Assembly (NCBI RefSeq): GCF_004364315.1
Contig: NZ_SOBR01000002.1
Coordinates: 186,001-250,000, forward strand
Reading direction: 5' to 3'
From: Chromohalobacter marismortui
GTDB taxonomy: Bacteria; Pseudomonadota; Gammaproteobacteria; Pseudomonadales; Halomonadaceae
Length of the DNA stretch: 64,000 bases
Part shown: positions 40,389-47,785 of the stretch, piece by piece
Layout of the letters: each line of letters begins with the position of its first letter
How positions within the stretch are numbered: position 1 is the stretch's first letter
Translations under genes and position numbers: made by a program
The notes under the pieces: generated by a model
What the model saw: the letters and a program-made list of their open reading frames with translations, nothing else
Told to the model about the DNA's origin: nothing
Database searches by the model: none

Positions 40389-41735
40389 ATGGATAACGCT
40401 ACTCCCCTGCTCCTTTCCGCGCTGGGCGGCATCATCTTGCTTTTGTACCTTGTCATGCGCCTGCGCCTGCATGCGTTCGTCGCGCTCTTGACCGTCAGCC
40501 TGATCGTGGGTCTCACCACGGGAATGGATCTCGCGGCCATTCTACAATCCGTGCAGGACGGTATGGGGGGCTCACTTGGCTTCGTGGCGACCGTCGTCGG
40601 GCTTGGTGCAATGTTCGGCAAGATGCTGGAAGTCTCTGGCGGGGTCGATCGGTTGGCCAGCACGTTGCTCGATCGTTTTGGCGAAGACCGTTCGCAATGG
40701 GCCATGGGGGTGACCGGCTTCCTGGTGGCCATCCCGGTGTTTCTGGATGTCGCCTTCATCATTCTGGTGCCGCTGATCTATGCCCTGACACGTCGCACCG
40801 GACGCTCACTGCTTTATTATGGTATCCCGCTTCTCGCCGGCCTTGCAGTTACCCATTCGTTCATTCCGCCGACGCCGGGACCGATTGCCGTGGCGGAACT
40901 GATCGGCGCCGACCTGGGCTACGTCATTCTCTTTGGCGCCATGGCAGGCCTGCCCGCCATGGTCATCGCGGGCCCCCTCTTCGGACGCTATATCGCCCAG
41001 CATATCGACGCTGGCATTCCGGATTACATGGAACTGCCCAAGGACGAGATCGACAGCAGCGGCCTGCCGAGCTTCACGCTCATTCTCTCGATCATTCTGC
41101 TGCCATTGGTTTTGATCGTGCTCAACACCGTCTCCGGTGCGATATTGCCCGACGATAGCCCGATCGTCGCCGCCCTGGCGTTCGTGGGGCATCCCTTCGT
41201 GGCGCTCACCCTGGCGACGCTGTTGTCGTTCGTGTTTCTCGGCACGCGGCGTGGCATGAGCCGCGAGAATGTCATGGAGGTCGCTACCAAGGCGCTCGAA
41301 CCGGCCGGCATCATCATCCTCGTCACCGGTGCCGGCGGCGTCTTCAAACAGATGTTGATCGACTCCGGCGTCGGCGAAGTCATGGGCCAGATGATGGCCG
41401 ACAGCGCCCTGCCGCCGATTCTGCTCGCCTTCCTGATCTCCACTGCCGTGCGCGTGGTACAAGGCTCCGCCACCGTGGCCATGATCACCGCCGCGGGGCT
41501 GATGGCGCCGCTGATCTCCACGCTGGGCCTGGAAGGGCCGGTACTCGGCCTGATCGTGATCGCCATCGCCTCCGGCGCCACGGTGCTCAGCCACGTCAAT
41601 GACTCCGGTTTCTGGCTGGTCAACCGTTACTTCGGCCTGACCGAGGCACAGACCCTGAAAAGCTGGACGGTAATGGAGACATTGATCGGGCTGGTGGGTC
41701 TGGTGGTCGCCCTGATCATTGGGCTGTTCGTGTAA
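40389..41735 (+). CDS. gntT: Gluconate:H+ symporter (GntT/GntP family)
   Basis: Inner-membrane permease of 448 residues importing gluconate with protons. About 12-14 hydrophobic helices are visible. Family segments are GLGAMFGKMLEVSGGVDRLA, THSFIPPTPGPIAVAELIGADLG, VTGAGGVFKQMLIDSGVG and SHVNDSGFWLVNRYFGL near the C terminus. The ATG at 40389 (MDNATPLLLSALGG) aligns with the family start; AAAGG lies about 10 bases ahead. The gene is divergent from gntK under a shared GntR operator, which strongly supports gluconate as substrate. Confidence 0.94.
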   Translation: MDNATPLLLSALGGIILLLYLVMRLRLHAFVALLTVSLIVGLTTGMDLAAILQSVQDGMGGSLGFVATVVGLGAMFGKMLEVSGGVDRLASTLLDRFGEDRSQWAMGVTGFLVAIPVFLDVAFIILVPLIYALTRRTGRSLLYYGIPLLAGLAVTHSFIPPTPGPIAVAELIGADLGYVILFGAMAGLPAMVIAGPLFGRYIAQHIDAGIPDYMELPKDEIDSSGLPSFTLILSIILLPLVLIVLNTVSGAILPDDSPIVAALAFVGHPFVALTLATLLSFVFLGTRRGMSRENVMEVATKALEPAGIIILVTGAGGVFKQMLIDSGVGEVMGQMMADSALPPILLAFLISTAVRVVQGSATVAMITAAGLMAPLISTLGLEGPVLGLIVIAIASGATVLSHVNDSGFWLVNRYFGLTEAQTLKSWTVMETLIGLVGLVVALIIGLFV

Positions 41736-41753
41736 CTGGGCATCACTGGAAAC

Positions 41754-41782
41754 GCAGCAGGGGCCTGAATGGCCCCTGCTGC
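41754..41782. terminator. 12-bp hairpin between gntT and cca
   Basis: GCAGCAGGGGCC-N5-GGCCCCTGCTGC, a perfect 12-bp stem without a T-run, lies 18 bases after the gntT stop and 50 before the convergent cca end. It is probably a bidirectional terminator or mRNA-end protector. Confidence 0.6.
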
Positions 41783-41831
41783 TGGCATATCGCGGCTTCT
41801 CGCTTGGCGTCGCACACCTCTCGGCCAAGGC

Positions 41832-42962
41832 TTACCGCCTGAGCGCATTCTCGATGCTGTCCAGGCGACGTTGCGCCAGCGCTTCGCCTAATGCCTTGCC
41901 GCGATAGCCCTCCTCGAGCAACGCCCGTGGCTGGATCGCGCTGGCGGCCTGCCAGGCTTCATCGACGCATGTACTCAGCGCCGGCGCTGCCAAGGCCAGG
42001 TAACGCTGCAGCGGCGCGATGCGTTCGGACCGCCGCCACGCATCGATGGCATCGAACCAGGCCATCACGTCGGCTCCCGTCAACCCGGCATTGTCGTACT
42101 TCTGCCGCAACGCCCGAGTCCGCGCCACCTGACGGGCCAGCTCGCGCCACGCATTGGGCACGCGCAGGCGCTCGCACAAGGCCTCGCGCGACTCGTCGGC
42201 CAGCGCTTCGAGTAACCGCGCCCAACGCCACATCGCAGGATCGTCGCTGACAGGCAGTGTCGCCATGGCTTGTTCGCCAAGGTCGAGCGCAGCGTCGGCA
42301 TCCAGTTCAGGCATCCATACGGCCAGGGCCCCGCACGCTTGCAGTGCCTGGAAGTAAGCGATGGGACGCGGCTCCGCCAGCGCCTTGACGGTCTCCTGCC
42401 AGACACGCTCGGCGACGAGGTGGCCGATTTCGCCGCTATCGCATAGCCGACGCATCAGGCGCTTCGTGTCAGCGGCGATGACGAAGCCCAGATCCCGGTA
42501 GCGCGCCCAAAAGCGCGCCGTGCGCAGCACACGCAACGGGTCTTCGACGAACGCTTCGGAGACATGGCGCAGCACGCGGGCATCGAGATCCTCCGCACCC
42601 TGGAAAGGATCGACCAGATGCCCCTCGGGGTCTTCCGCCATGGCGTTGATGGTCAGGTCACGGCGCGCCAGGTCTTCTTCAAGGGTTACCTCGGGGCTGG
42701 CGTGAACCACGAACCCGGTATAGCCGTGGCCCTGCTTGCGCTCGGTACGCGCCAGGGCATATTCCGCGTGGGTCACCGGGTGCAGAAAGACCGGGAAGTC
42801 ACGCCCTACCGGGATGAAACCTCGCGCAGTGAGCTCTTCCGGCGTGGCACCAACCACCACCCAGTCTTCATCGGTGACCGGCCAGCCAAGACGCGCATCG
42901 CGCACCGCCCCGCCGACCCGGTAGACGGCAAAACCCTCGAGCACATCGCGCGGCTCGTCCAT
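41832..42962 (-). CDS. cca: CCA-adding tRNA nucleotidyltransferase
   Basis: Adds or repairs the 3' CCA end of tRNAs. The 376-residue protein has the class II polymerase-beta-like head: YRVGGAVRDARLGWP, DEDWVVVGATPEEL with the catalytic DxD-type acids, ARTERKQGHGYTGF, EEDLARRDLTINAMA and EDPLRVLRTARFWARY. The C-terminal HD phosphohydrolase domain of E. coli Cca is not apparent, so phosphatase/phosphodiesterase activities may be missing. The ATG at 42962 lies 4 bases after the glpE stop; a longer upstream frame is antisense-like shadow over glpE. It ends the lptD-to-cca gene series. Confidence 0.93.
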   Translation of the reverse strand: MDEPRDVLEGFAVYRVGGAVRDARLGWPVTDEDWVVVGATPEELTARGFIPVGRDFPVFLHPVTHAEYALARTERKQGHGYTGFVVHASPEVTLEEDLARRDLTINAMAEDPEGHLVDPFQGAEDLDARVLRHVSEAFVEDPLRVLRTARFWARYRDLGFVIAADTKRLMRRLCDSGEIGHLVAERVWQETVKALAEPRPIAYFQALQACGALAVWMPELDADAALDLGEQAMATLPVSDDPAMWRWARLLEALADESREALCERLRVPNAWRELARQVARTRALRQKYDNAGLTGADVMAWFDAIDAWRRSERIAPLQRYLALAAPALSTCVDEAWQAASAIQPRALLEEGYRGKALGEALAQRRLDSIENALRR

Positions 42963-42966
42963 GGGC

Positions 42967-43299
42967 TCAGTTCTCGACCCGCTCGGGATGACGCGCGGCC
43001 CAGTCAGTGAAGCCGCCGTCGAGGCTATAGACATCGCTGAAGCCCTGGGCCGCCAGCCAGGTAGCCGCCTGCTGGCTGGAATGACCGTGATAGCAGACGA
43101 CCACCATGGGGCACTCACGCGGCGCTCGCTCGAACAGTTCCGCCACACTGGCGTTGTCGAGATGATAGCTGCCGGGGATATGACCCTGTGAGTAACTCAA
43201 AGGATCGCGGATATCGACCAGCGTCAGCTCACGGTCGCTCTCGAGCCATTGAGCCAGGGTGGCCGGGGCGAGATGGGTAAAGCTTGTCTCGAGGGGCAT
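42967..43299 (-). CDS. glpE: Thiosulfate sulfurtransferase GlpE (single-domain rhodanese)
   Basis: Transfers sulfane sulfur from thiosulfate to cyanide or to thiol acceptors in the cytoplasm. The 110-residue length fits single-domain rhodaneses. The active-site loop CYHGHSS (residues 69-75) matches GlpE, with Cys69 as the persulfide carrier. LVDIRDPLSYSQGHIPGSYHL is the conserved rhodanese front motif. The gene is tightly spaced with cca downstream and apaH 24 bases upstream. Confidence 0.93.
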   Translation of the reverse strand: MPLETSFTHLAPATLAQWLESDRELTLVDIRDPLSYSQGHIPGSYHLDNASVAELFERAPRECPMVVVCYHGHSSQQAATWLAAQGFSDVYSLDGGFTDWAARHPERVEN

Positions 43300-43323
43300 G
43301 GAATCTCTCCTTGACGGAATGGC

Positions 43324-44142
43324 TCAGTGCCGCGAATGAGCCGGTTCGACGTAGCGTTCGCCGCTTTCCAGATCGATCGCGGTCAGCTCGCTCCCCCAGA
43401 CGCAACCGGTGTCCAGCGCCAGGGCACGCACGCGGGCGTCGGGGGTCTCACCTTGAAGCGCCGCCCAGTGGCCGAAGACAATGCGCGGGTCATCCTGACG
43501 TGGATAGGTGAACCAGGGGGCGAAGCCCTCTGGTCCGCTATCCAACCCTTCCTTGGCGGCGAAGTCGAGCGTACCGTCGGCGGCGATGAAGCGCATGCGT
43601 GTGAAGGTATTGACGATCACCCGGAGGCGCTCGATCCCCTCAAGGTTCTCCGACCAGCGCGCCGGCGAGTTGCCATACATCGCCGCCAGGAAGTCACCCA
43701 CCGCATCGCCACGCAGCACCGCCTCAGCCTCGGCGGCATGCTCGGCCGCCTGGGCCACGGACCAATGCGGCGGCAATCCGGCATGCACCATGACGGCATC
43801 TAGCGCAGCATCCTGCACCAGCAGCGGCTGGCGACGCAGCCAATCGAGCAACGCGTCGCGGTCATCGGCGTCGAGGATCGGTTGCAGGGTATCGGAACGT
43901 TTGAGCGGCGCATCGGCCCAGGCCACCGCCAGTAAGTGCAAGTCGTGATTGCCCAGCACGACCCGAGTGCTGTCGCCCAGCGCCTTCACCGCACGCAGAC
44001 AATCGAGCGACCCGGGGCCGCGATTGACCAGATCGCCCACTAACCACAGGCGATCATGGCGTGGATCGAAGGCGATCCGCTCGAGCAACGCCGCGAACTC
44101 CGCATGGCAGCCTTGCAAGTCGCCGATGGCATATGTCGACAT
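43324..44142 (-). CDS. apaH: Symmetrical bis(5'-nucleosyl)-tetraphosphatase ApaH
   Basis: Cleaves Ap4A to two ADP; loss raises Np4A caps and alarmones. The 272-residue protein is a metallophosphatase of the PPP type, with metal-ligand motifs YAIGDLQGC (GDxxG), VGDLVNRGPGSLDCL and LGNHDLHLLAV, and a His ligand in MVHAGLPPHW. It follows apaG in the conserved ksgA-apaG-apaH order, with an 18-base gap. Confidence 0.96.
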   Translation of the reverse strand: MSTYAIGDLQGCHAEFAALLERIAFDPRHDRLWLVGDLVNRGPGSLDCLRAVKALGDSTRVVLGNHDLHLLAVAWADAPLKRSDTLQPILDADDRDALLDWLRRQPLLVQDAALDAVMVHAGLPPHWSVAQAAEHAAEAEAVLRGDAVGDFLAAMYGNSPARWSENLEGIERLRVIVNTFTRMRFIAADGTLDFAAKEGLDSGPEGFAPWFTYPRQDDPRIVFGHWAALQGETPDARVRALALDTGCVWGSELTAIDLESGERYVEPAHSRH

Positions 44143-44160
44143 ATCTTCTCCCCGCCCTAC

Positions 44161-44544
44161 TCAGTGTATCTGATTAGGCCCCGCAAGACGGAAGGCCGCG
44201 ATGGGAACCTCGAAGGCACGCTGCTCGGTCGTGTCCAGGCAGGTGTAACTCCCTTCCATGACGCCCACCGGACCATCGAGCACTGCGCGGCTGGTGTAGC
44301 GAAAACGCTGACCGGGGCCAATCAATGGCTGCTGCCCCACGACCCCCTTGCCGCGCACCTCCTGCACCTGACCGCTGCTCTGCGTGATCTGCCAATGACG
44401 TGCCAGCAGCTGGATCGAGCGCATCGAGCGGTTATGCACGGTAATCGTATAACTGAATACATAACGCTGCTCGGCGGGAGCGGACTCACCTGCCTGGTAG
44501 ACGGGCTCGACCTCGACCTCTACATCGGACGCCACTTCACTCAT
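44161..44544 (-). CDS. apaG: ApaG (DUF525) protein
   Basis: Small cytoplasmic protein of 127 residues with a fibronectin-III-like beta sandwich (DUF525). Family signatures are YVFSYTITVHNRS, ARHWQITQSSGQVQEVRGKGVVGQQP and GSYTCLDTTEQRAFEVPIAAFRL. Its biochemical role is unsettled, with reported links to Co2+ resistance and nucleotide binding. The ATG at 44544 overlaps the end of ksgA by 8 bases, so translation is coupled. Confidence 0.93.
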   Translation of the reverse strand: MSEVASDVEVEVEPVYQAGESAPAEQRYVFSYTITVHNRSMRSIQLLARHWQITQSSGQVQEVRGKGVVGQQPLIGPGQRFRYTSRAVLDGPVGVMEGSYTCLDTTEQRAFEVPIAAFRLAGPNQIH

Positions 44545-45358
44545 GGTGTGTCGCCCCCGCGACATGGTTGGCAATACGCACCAGCTCTGCGACGCTCAGG
44601 GTCTGCGGGCGACGCCCCGCGTCGATCTCCAGTGCGTTCCAGGCCGCGTCGTCGAGACGCCCCTTGAAGTTGTTGCGCAGTGTCTTGCGGCGCTGGCCAA
44701 AGGCCTCGCGCACGATCTCGGCGAACAGCGCTTCGTCATGCGCGACATGGGGTGGCGCGACATGCGGCACCAGACGCACGATCGCCGACTCCACCTTGGG
44801 ACGCGGCGTGAAGGCTTCCGGCGGGACCACGAACAGATTGTCCACCCGACAATAATACTGCGCCATGGCCGACAGGCGTCCCCATGCCGAACTGCCCGGC
44901 GTCGCCGCCAAACGCTCGACGACTTCCCTTTGCAGCATGAAATGCATGTCGGCGATGGCGCCGCGCGCCGTCAACAGATGAAAGATCAGCGGGGTGGAAA
45001 TGTTGTAGGGCAGATTACCGATGACGCGCAATTTCTTGCCTGGCGTGTCTCCTTGCGCGGCGAGCGCAGCGAAGTCGAACTTCAGCGCGTCCCCCTCGTG
45101 AATGACGAACGCCGGGTAATTGAAGAACTGTACACGCAGCCCGGGAATCAGGTCGCGATCGAGTTCGATGACTTCCAGCGCACCGGCGGCGTCCAGCAAT
45201 GGCTCGGTCAAGGCGCCTTGCCCGGGGCCGATTTCGATCAGGCGCTGACCGGATTGCGGCGCGATGGCACGCACGATTCGATCAATCACGCCAGCATCGC
45301 GCAAAAAATTCTGGCCGAAACGTTTACGGGCCTGGTGGACCGGTGGGCGATTGGACAT
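44537..45358 (-). CDS. ksgA: 16S rRNA dimethyltransferase KsgA (RsmA)
   Basis: Dimethylates A1518 and A1519 in helix 45 of 16S rRNA, a late check in small-subunit assembly; loss gives kasugamycin resistance. The protein shows the SAM-binding IEIGPGQGALTEPLL, the catalytic NLPYNISTPLIFHL motif, and the family N terminus ARKRFGQNFLRDAGVIDRI. I start at the ATG at 45358 (273 residues) because it aligns with E. coli KsgA. An ATG at 45391, directly after the pdxA stop, would add 11 residues and remains possible. Confidence 0.95.
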   Translation of the reverse strand: MSNRPPVHQARKRFGQNFLRDAGVIDRIVRAIAPQSGQRLIEIGPGQGALTEPLLDAAGALEVIELDRDLIPGLRVQFFNYPAFVIHEGDALKFDFAALAAQGDTPGKKLRVIGNLPYNISTPLIFHLLTARGAIADMHFMLQREVVERLAATPGSSAWGRLSAMAQYYCRVDNLFVVPPEAFTPRPKVESAIVRLVPHVAPPHVAHDEALFAEIVREAFGQRRKTLRNNFKGRLDDAAWNALEIDAGRRPQTLSVAELVRIANHVAGATHHE

Positions 45359-45391
45359 GAGCGTTGCGTATTCCTTGGGAAAATCGAGCAT

Positions 45392-46411
45392 TCAGGCGCG
45401 AGGCGCACCATCGCGAGCCATTCTGGCAGCGACATTCAGCGCCACCCGCAGACTACCGGCGTCTGCCTGACCACTCGCGGCCAACTCGAGCGCCGTGCCA
45501 TGATCGACCGAGGTGCGAATCAAGGGCAGCCCCAACGTCACGTTGACGGCTTCGCCAAAGCCGGCGTATTTCAGCACTGGCAGGCCCTGATCGTGGTACA
45601 TGGCCAACACGGCATCGGCGTCGGCCAGGTGACGCGGCGTGAACAGGGTATCGGCAGGCAGGGGGCCGACGAGATCCACCCCCTCGTCGCGCATTGCCGC
45701 GAGTGTCGGCGCGATGATATCACGCTCTTCAACGCCCAGATGGCCGTCCTCCCCGGCATGCGGATTGAGACCACAGACCAGGATACGTGGTCGCGCGATA
45801 CCGAAATGACGCTGCAAGTCCGCCGCCAGGATGGTAATCACGCGCCGCAAACCACCGGCATCGATGGCATCGGCCACGGCCCGCAAGGGGAGGTGCGTCG
45901 TGGCCAACGCCACGCGCAATGCCGGGTCGGTGCGTTCGGTGGCCAGCAGCATGACCACCTCGTCGACACCGCAGGCATCGCGCAAATACTCGGTATGGCC
46001 GGTAAAGTCGGGATAGCCGCCCTCGATGATGGCCCCTTTGTGCAGGGGCGCCGTCACCATGGCATCGGCGCGCCCTTGGCGACACGCCACGATGGCGACA
46101 TCGAGCGTTTCCAGCACGTAGGCGGCGTTGCCGGGGTCGAGCCGACCGGCCTCGGTGGGTGCTCGCAGTGGCACTGACCACACCGGCAAGACACCATCGC
46201 GACACGCCGGCACGGCCTCACCATCGGCCAGCGGCACGATGCGTACCGCAAGCGACAGACGCGCGGCGCGCGCAGCCAGTAACTCAGGGTCGCCGACCGC
46301 CACGACACGTGCCTCGAGCGGGCCCCAGGACGCGGCCAAGGCCAGCGTCAAGTCCGGTCCGATCCCCGCCGGCTCCCCTGTGGTCACGACCAGTAACGGG
46401 GTGATCCCCAT
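45392..46411 (-). CDS. pdxA: 4-hydroxythreonine-4-phosphate dehydrogenase PdxA
   Basis: Oxidises 4-phosphohydroxy-L-threonine in the DXP-dependent vitamin B6 pathway. The 339-residue protein has the family start TPLLVVTTGEPAGIGPDL and conserved metal/substrate His segments FTGHTEYLRD and MYHDQGLPVLKY. The C-terminal LPLIRTSVDHGTALELA motif is intact. Its ATG overlaps the surA stop by one base (TGATG). It lies in the conserved surA-pdxA-ksgA order. Confidence 0.95.
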   Translation of the reverse strand: MGITPLLVVTTGEPAGIGPDLTLALAASWGPLEARVVAVGDPELLAARAARLSLAVRIVPLADGEAVPACRDGVLPVWSVPLRAPTEAGRLDPGNAAYVLETLDVAIVACRQGRADAMVTAPLHKGAIIEGGYPDFTGHTEYLRDACGVDEVVMLLATERTDPALRVALATTHLPLRAVADAIDAGGLRRVITILAADLQRHFGIARPRILVCGLNPHAGEDGHLGVEERDIIAPTLAAMRDEGVDLVGPLPADTLFTPRHLADADAVLAMYHDQGLPVLKYAGFGEAVNVTLGLPLIRTSVDHGTALELAASGQADAGSLRVALNVAARMARDGAPRA

Positions 46412-47718
46412 CACTGCTGGCCATCCTCCAGCCGGATATCGATATAGGCGTCGGCGCGAATCTCCTGCAACCAGGCTTCCATTTCATTGTTGACCTTGCG
46501 CTGGAACAGCGTCTGGCGAATCTGCTCGCGCTGCGCTTCACGCGTCACATCTTTCTTGCGGCGGTCCTCGAGCTTGATCACATGATAACCGAAGCGTGAG
46601 CGGACCGGCTGCGACAACTCTCCGACCGTCATCCGGTTCACGGCATCTTCGAAGGCCGGCACCATCTGCCCGGGGCGCACCCAGCCAAGTTCACCGCCGT
46701 CGAGCGCCGTACCATCGTCATCGCTGTACTGCTGAGCCATCGCGGCGAAGCTTGCGCCCTCCGCGATCCGCTGACGAATGTCCTGGGCCAGCGCCTGGGC
46801 CTGCTCGTCGTTACGGTTTGGATTGGTGCCGATCAGGATATGGCGTACGCGGTTCTCGGTGACGACTATCTTCTGCTCACTCTGGCCACCGCGCGTGTCG
46901 ATGCGCTTGACCAAGTGGAAGCCACTGGCGCTACGCACCGGCTCACTGACCTCGCCATCGGCAAGCTGCGGTACCACATCGGCAAAGATCGTCGGCAACC
47001 GGTCGCCACGGCGCCAGCCCAGATCACCGCCGGCACTCGCCTGCTCACCGTCGGATTCGGCTCTGGCGAGTTGCTGAAAATCGGCGCCATTCTGCAACTG
47101 ACGGTACAACTCTCGCGCTTTGGCGCGAGCCTGTTCGACCTGCTCGGGGGAAGGCGATTGCGGCAACGACACCAGCAAGTGCCCTAGATGATAGGCCGTA
47201 TCGGAGGTGCTGCCTTGCTGATCGAGATAGCGGTCCACTTCGCTGTCGGTGACGTTGACACGGCTAGCGACCTGGCTCTGCTGCACTTGACGCAGCAACA
47301 TTTCACGACGTACTTGCTCGCGTACCGTGGCCAACGACATACCGTTTTTCTCGAGCGAGTCGGCGAATTCATCCAGCGACATGCCATTGTTCTCGGCGAT
47401 CTTGCGCACGGCGGCATTGAGCTGTGTGTCGTCGACGCTCACATTAGCGCGTTCGGCCATCTGCAACTGAATCTGCTCGACGACCATGCGATCGAGCACC
47501 TGGCGGCGCAGCTCGTCCCGAGACGGCACGGGTATATCGCGACTGGCCATCTGCTTTCTTACCTGGGCGACACGATCCTCGAGCTGACTCTGCATGATCG
47601 CGTCCTTGTTGACGACCGCGACGATGCGGTCCAGCGGCTGGGGCTGCGCTGACGCCACCAGTGGCACCAGCGCCAGCAGTAGCATGAAGCCTAGTAAGGC
47701 GAACGATCTCAAGCGCAT
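46411..47718 (-). CDS. surA: Periplasmic chaperone/prolyl isomerase SurA
   Basis: Periplasmic chaperone for outer-membrane proteins, including LptD from the preceding gene. The 435-residue protein has a signal peptide (cut near ASA-Q), an N-terminal chaperone module (VAVVNKDAIMQSQLEDRV), and two parvulin domains (HLGHLLVSLPQSPS onward and RHILIGTNPNRND onward). A short C-terminal helix follows. Spacing to lptD is 67 bases. Confidence 0.96.
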   Translation of the reverse strand: MRLRSFALLGFMLLLALVPLVASAQPQPLDRIVAVVNKDAIMQSQLEDRVAQVRKQMASRDIPVPSRDELRRQVLDRMVVEQIQLQMAERANVSVDDTQLNAAVRKIAENNGMSLDEFADSLEKNGMSLATVREQVRREMLLRQVQQSQVASRVNVTDSEVDRYLDQQGSTSDTAYHLGHLLVSLPQSPSPEQVEQARAKARELYRQLQNGADFQQLARAESDGEQASAGGDLGWRRGDRLPTIFADVVPQLADGEVSEPVRSASGFHLVKRIDTRGGQSEQKIVVTENRVRHILIGTNPNRNDEQAQALAQDIRQRIAEGASFAAMAQQYSDDDGTALDGGELGWVRPGQMVPAFEDAVNRMTVGELSQPVRSRFGYHVIKLEDRRKKDVTREAQREQIRQTLFQRKVNNEMEAWLQEIRADAYIDIRLEDGQQ

Positions 47719-47785
47719 GAAGTCCTCTCTACGTTACTGTCTTATCGCCGACGCGACTGCCGACGGTGAAAATTTGCAAGCGGGT

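Noticed and set aside
42963-43148. Upstream extension of cca by 62 codons
   Set aside because: It lies in another frame across glpE with no similarity to nucleotidyltransferases; the ATG at 42962 matches the family start.
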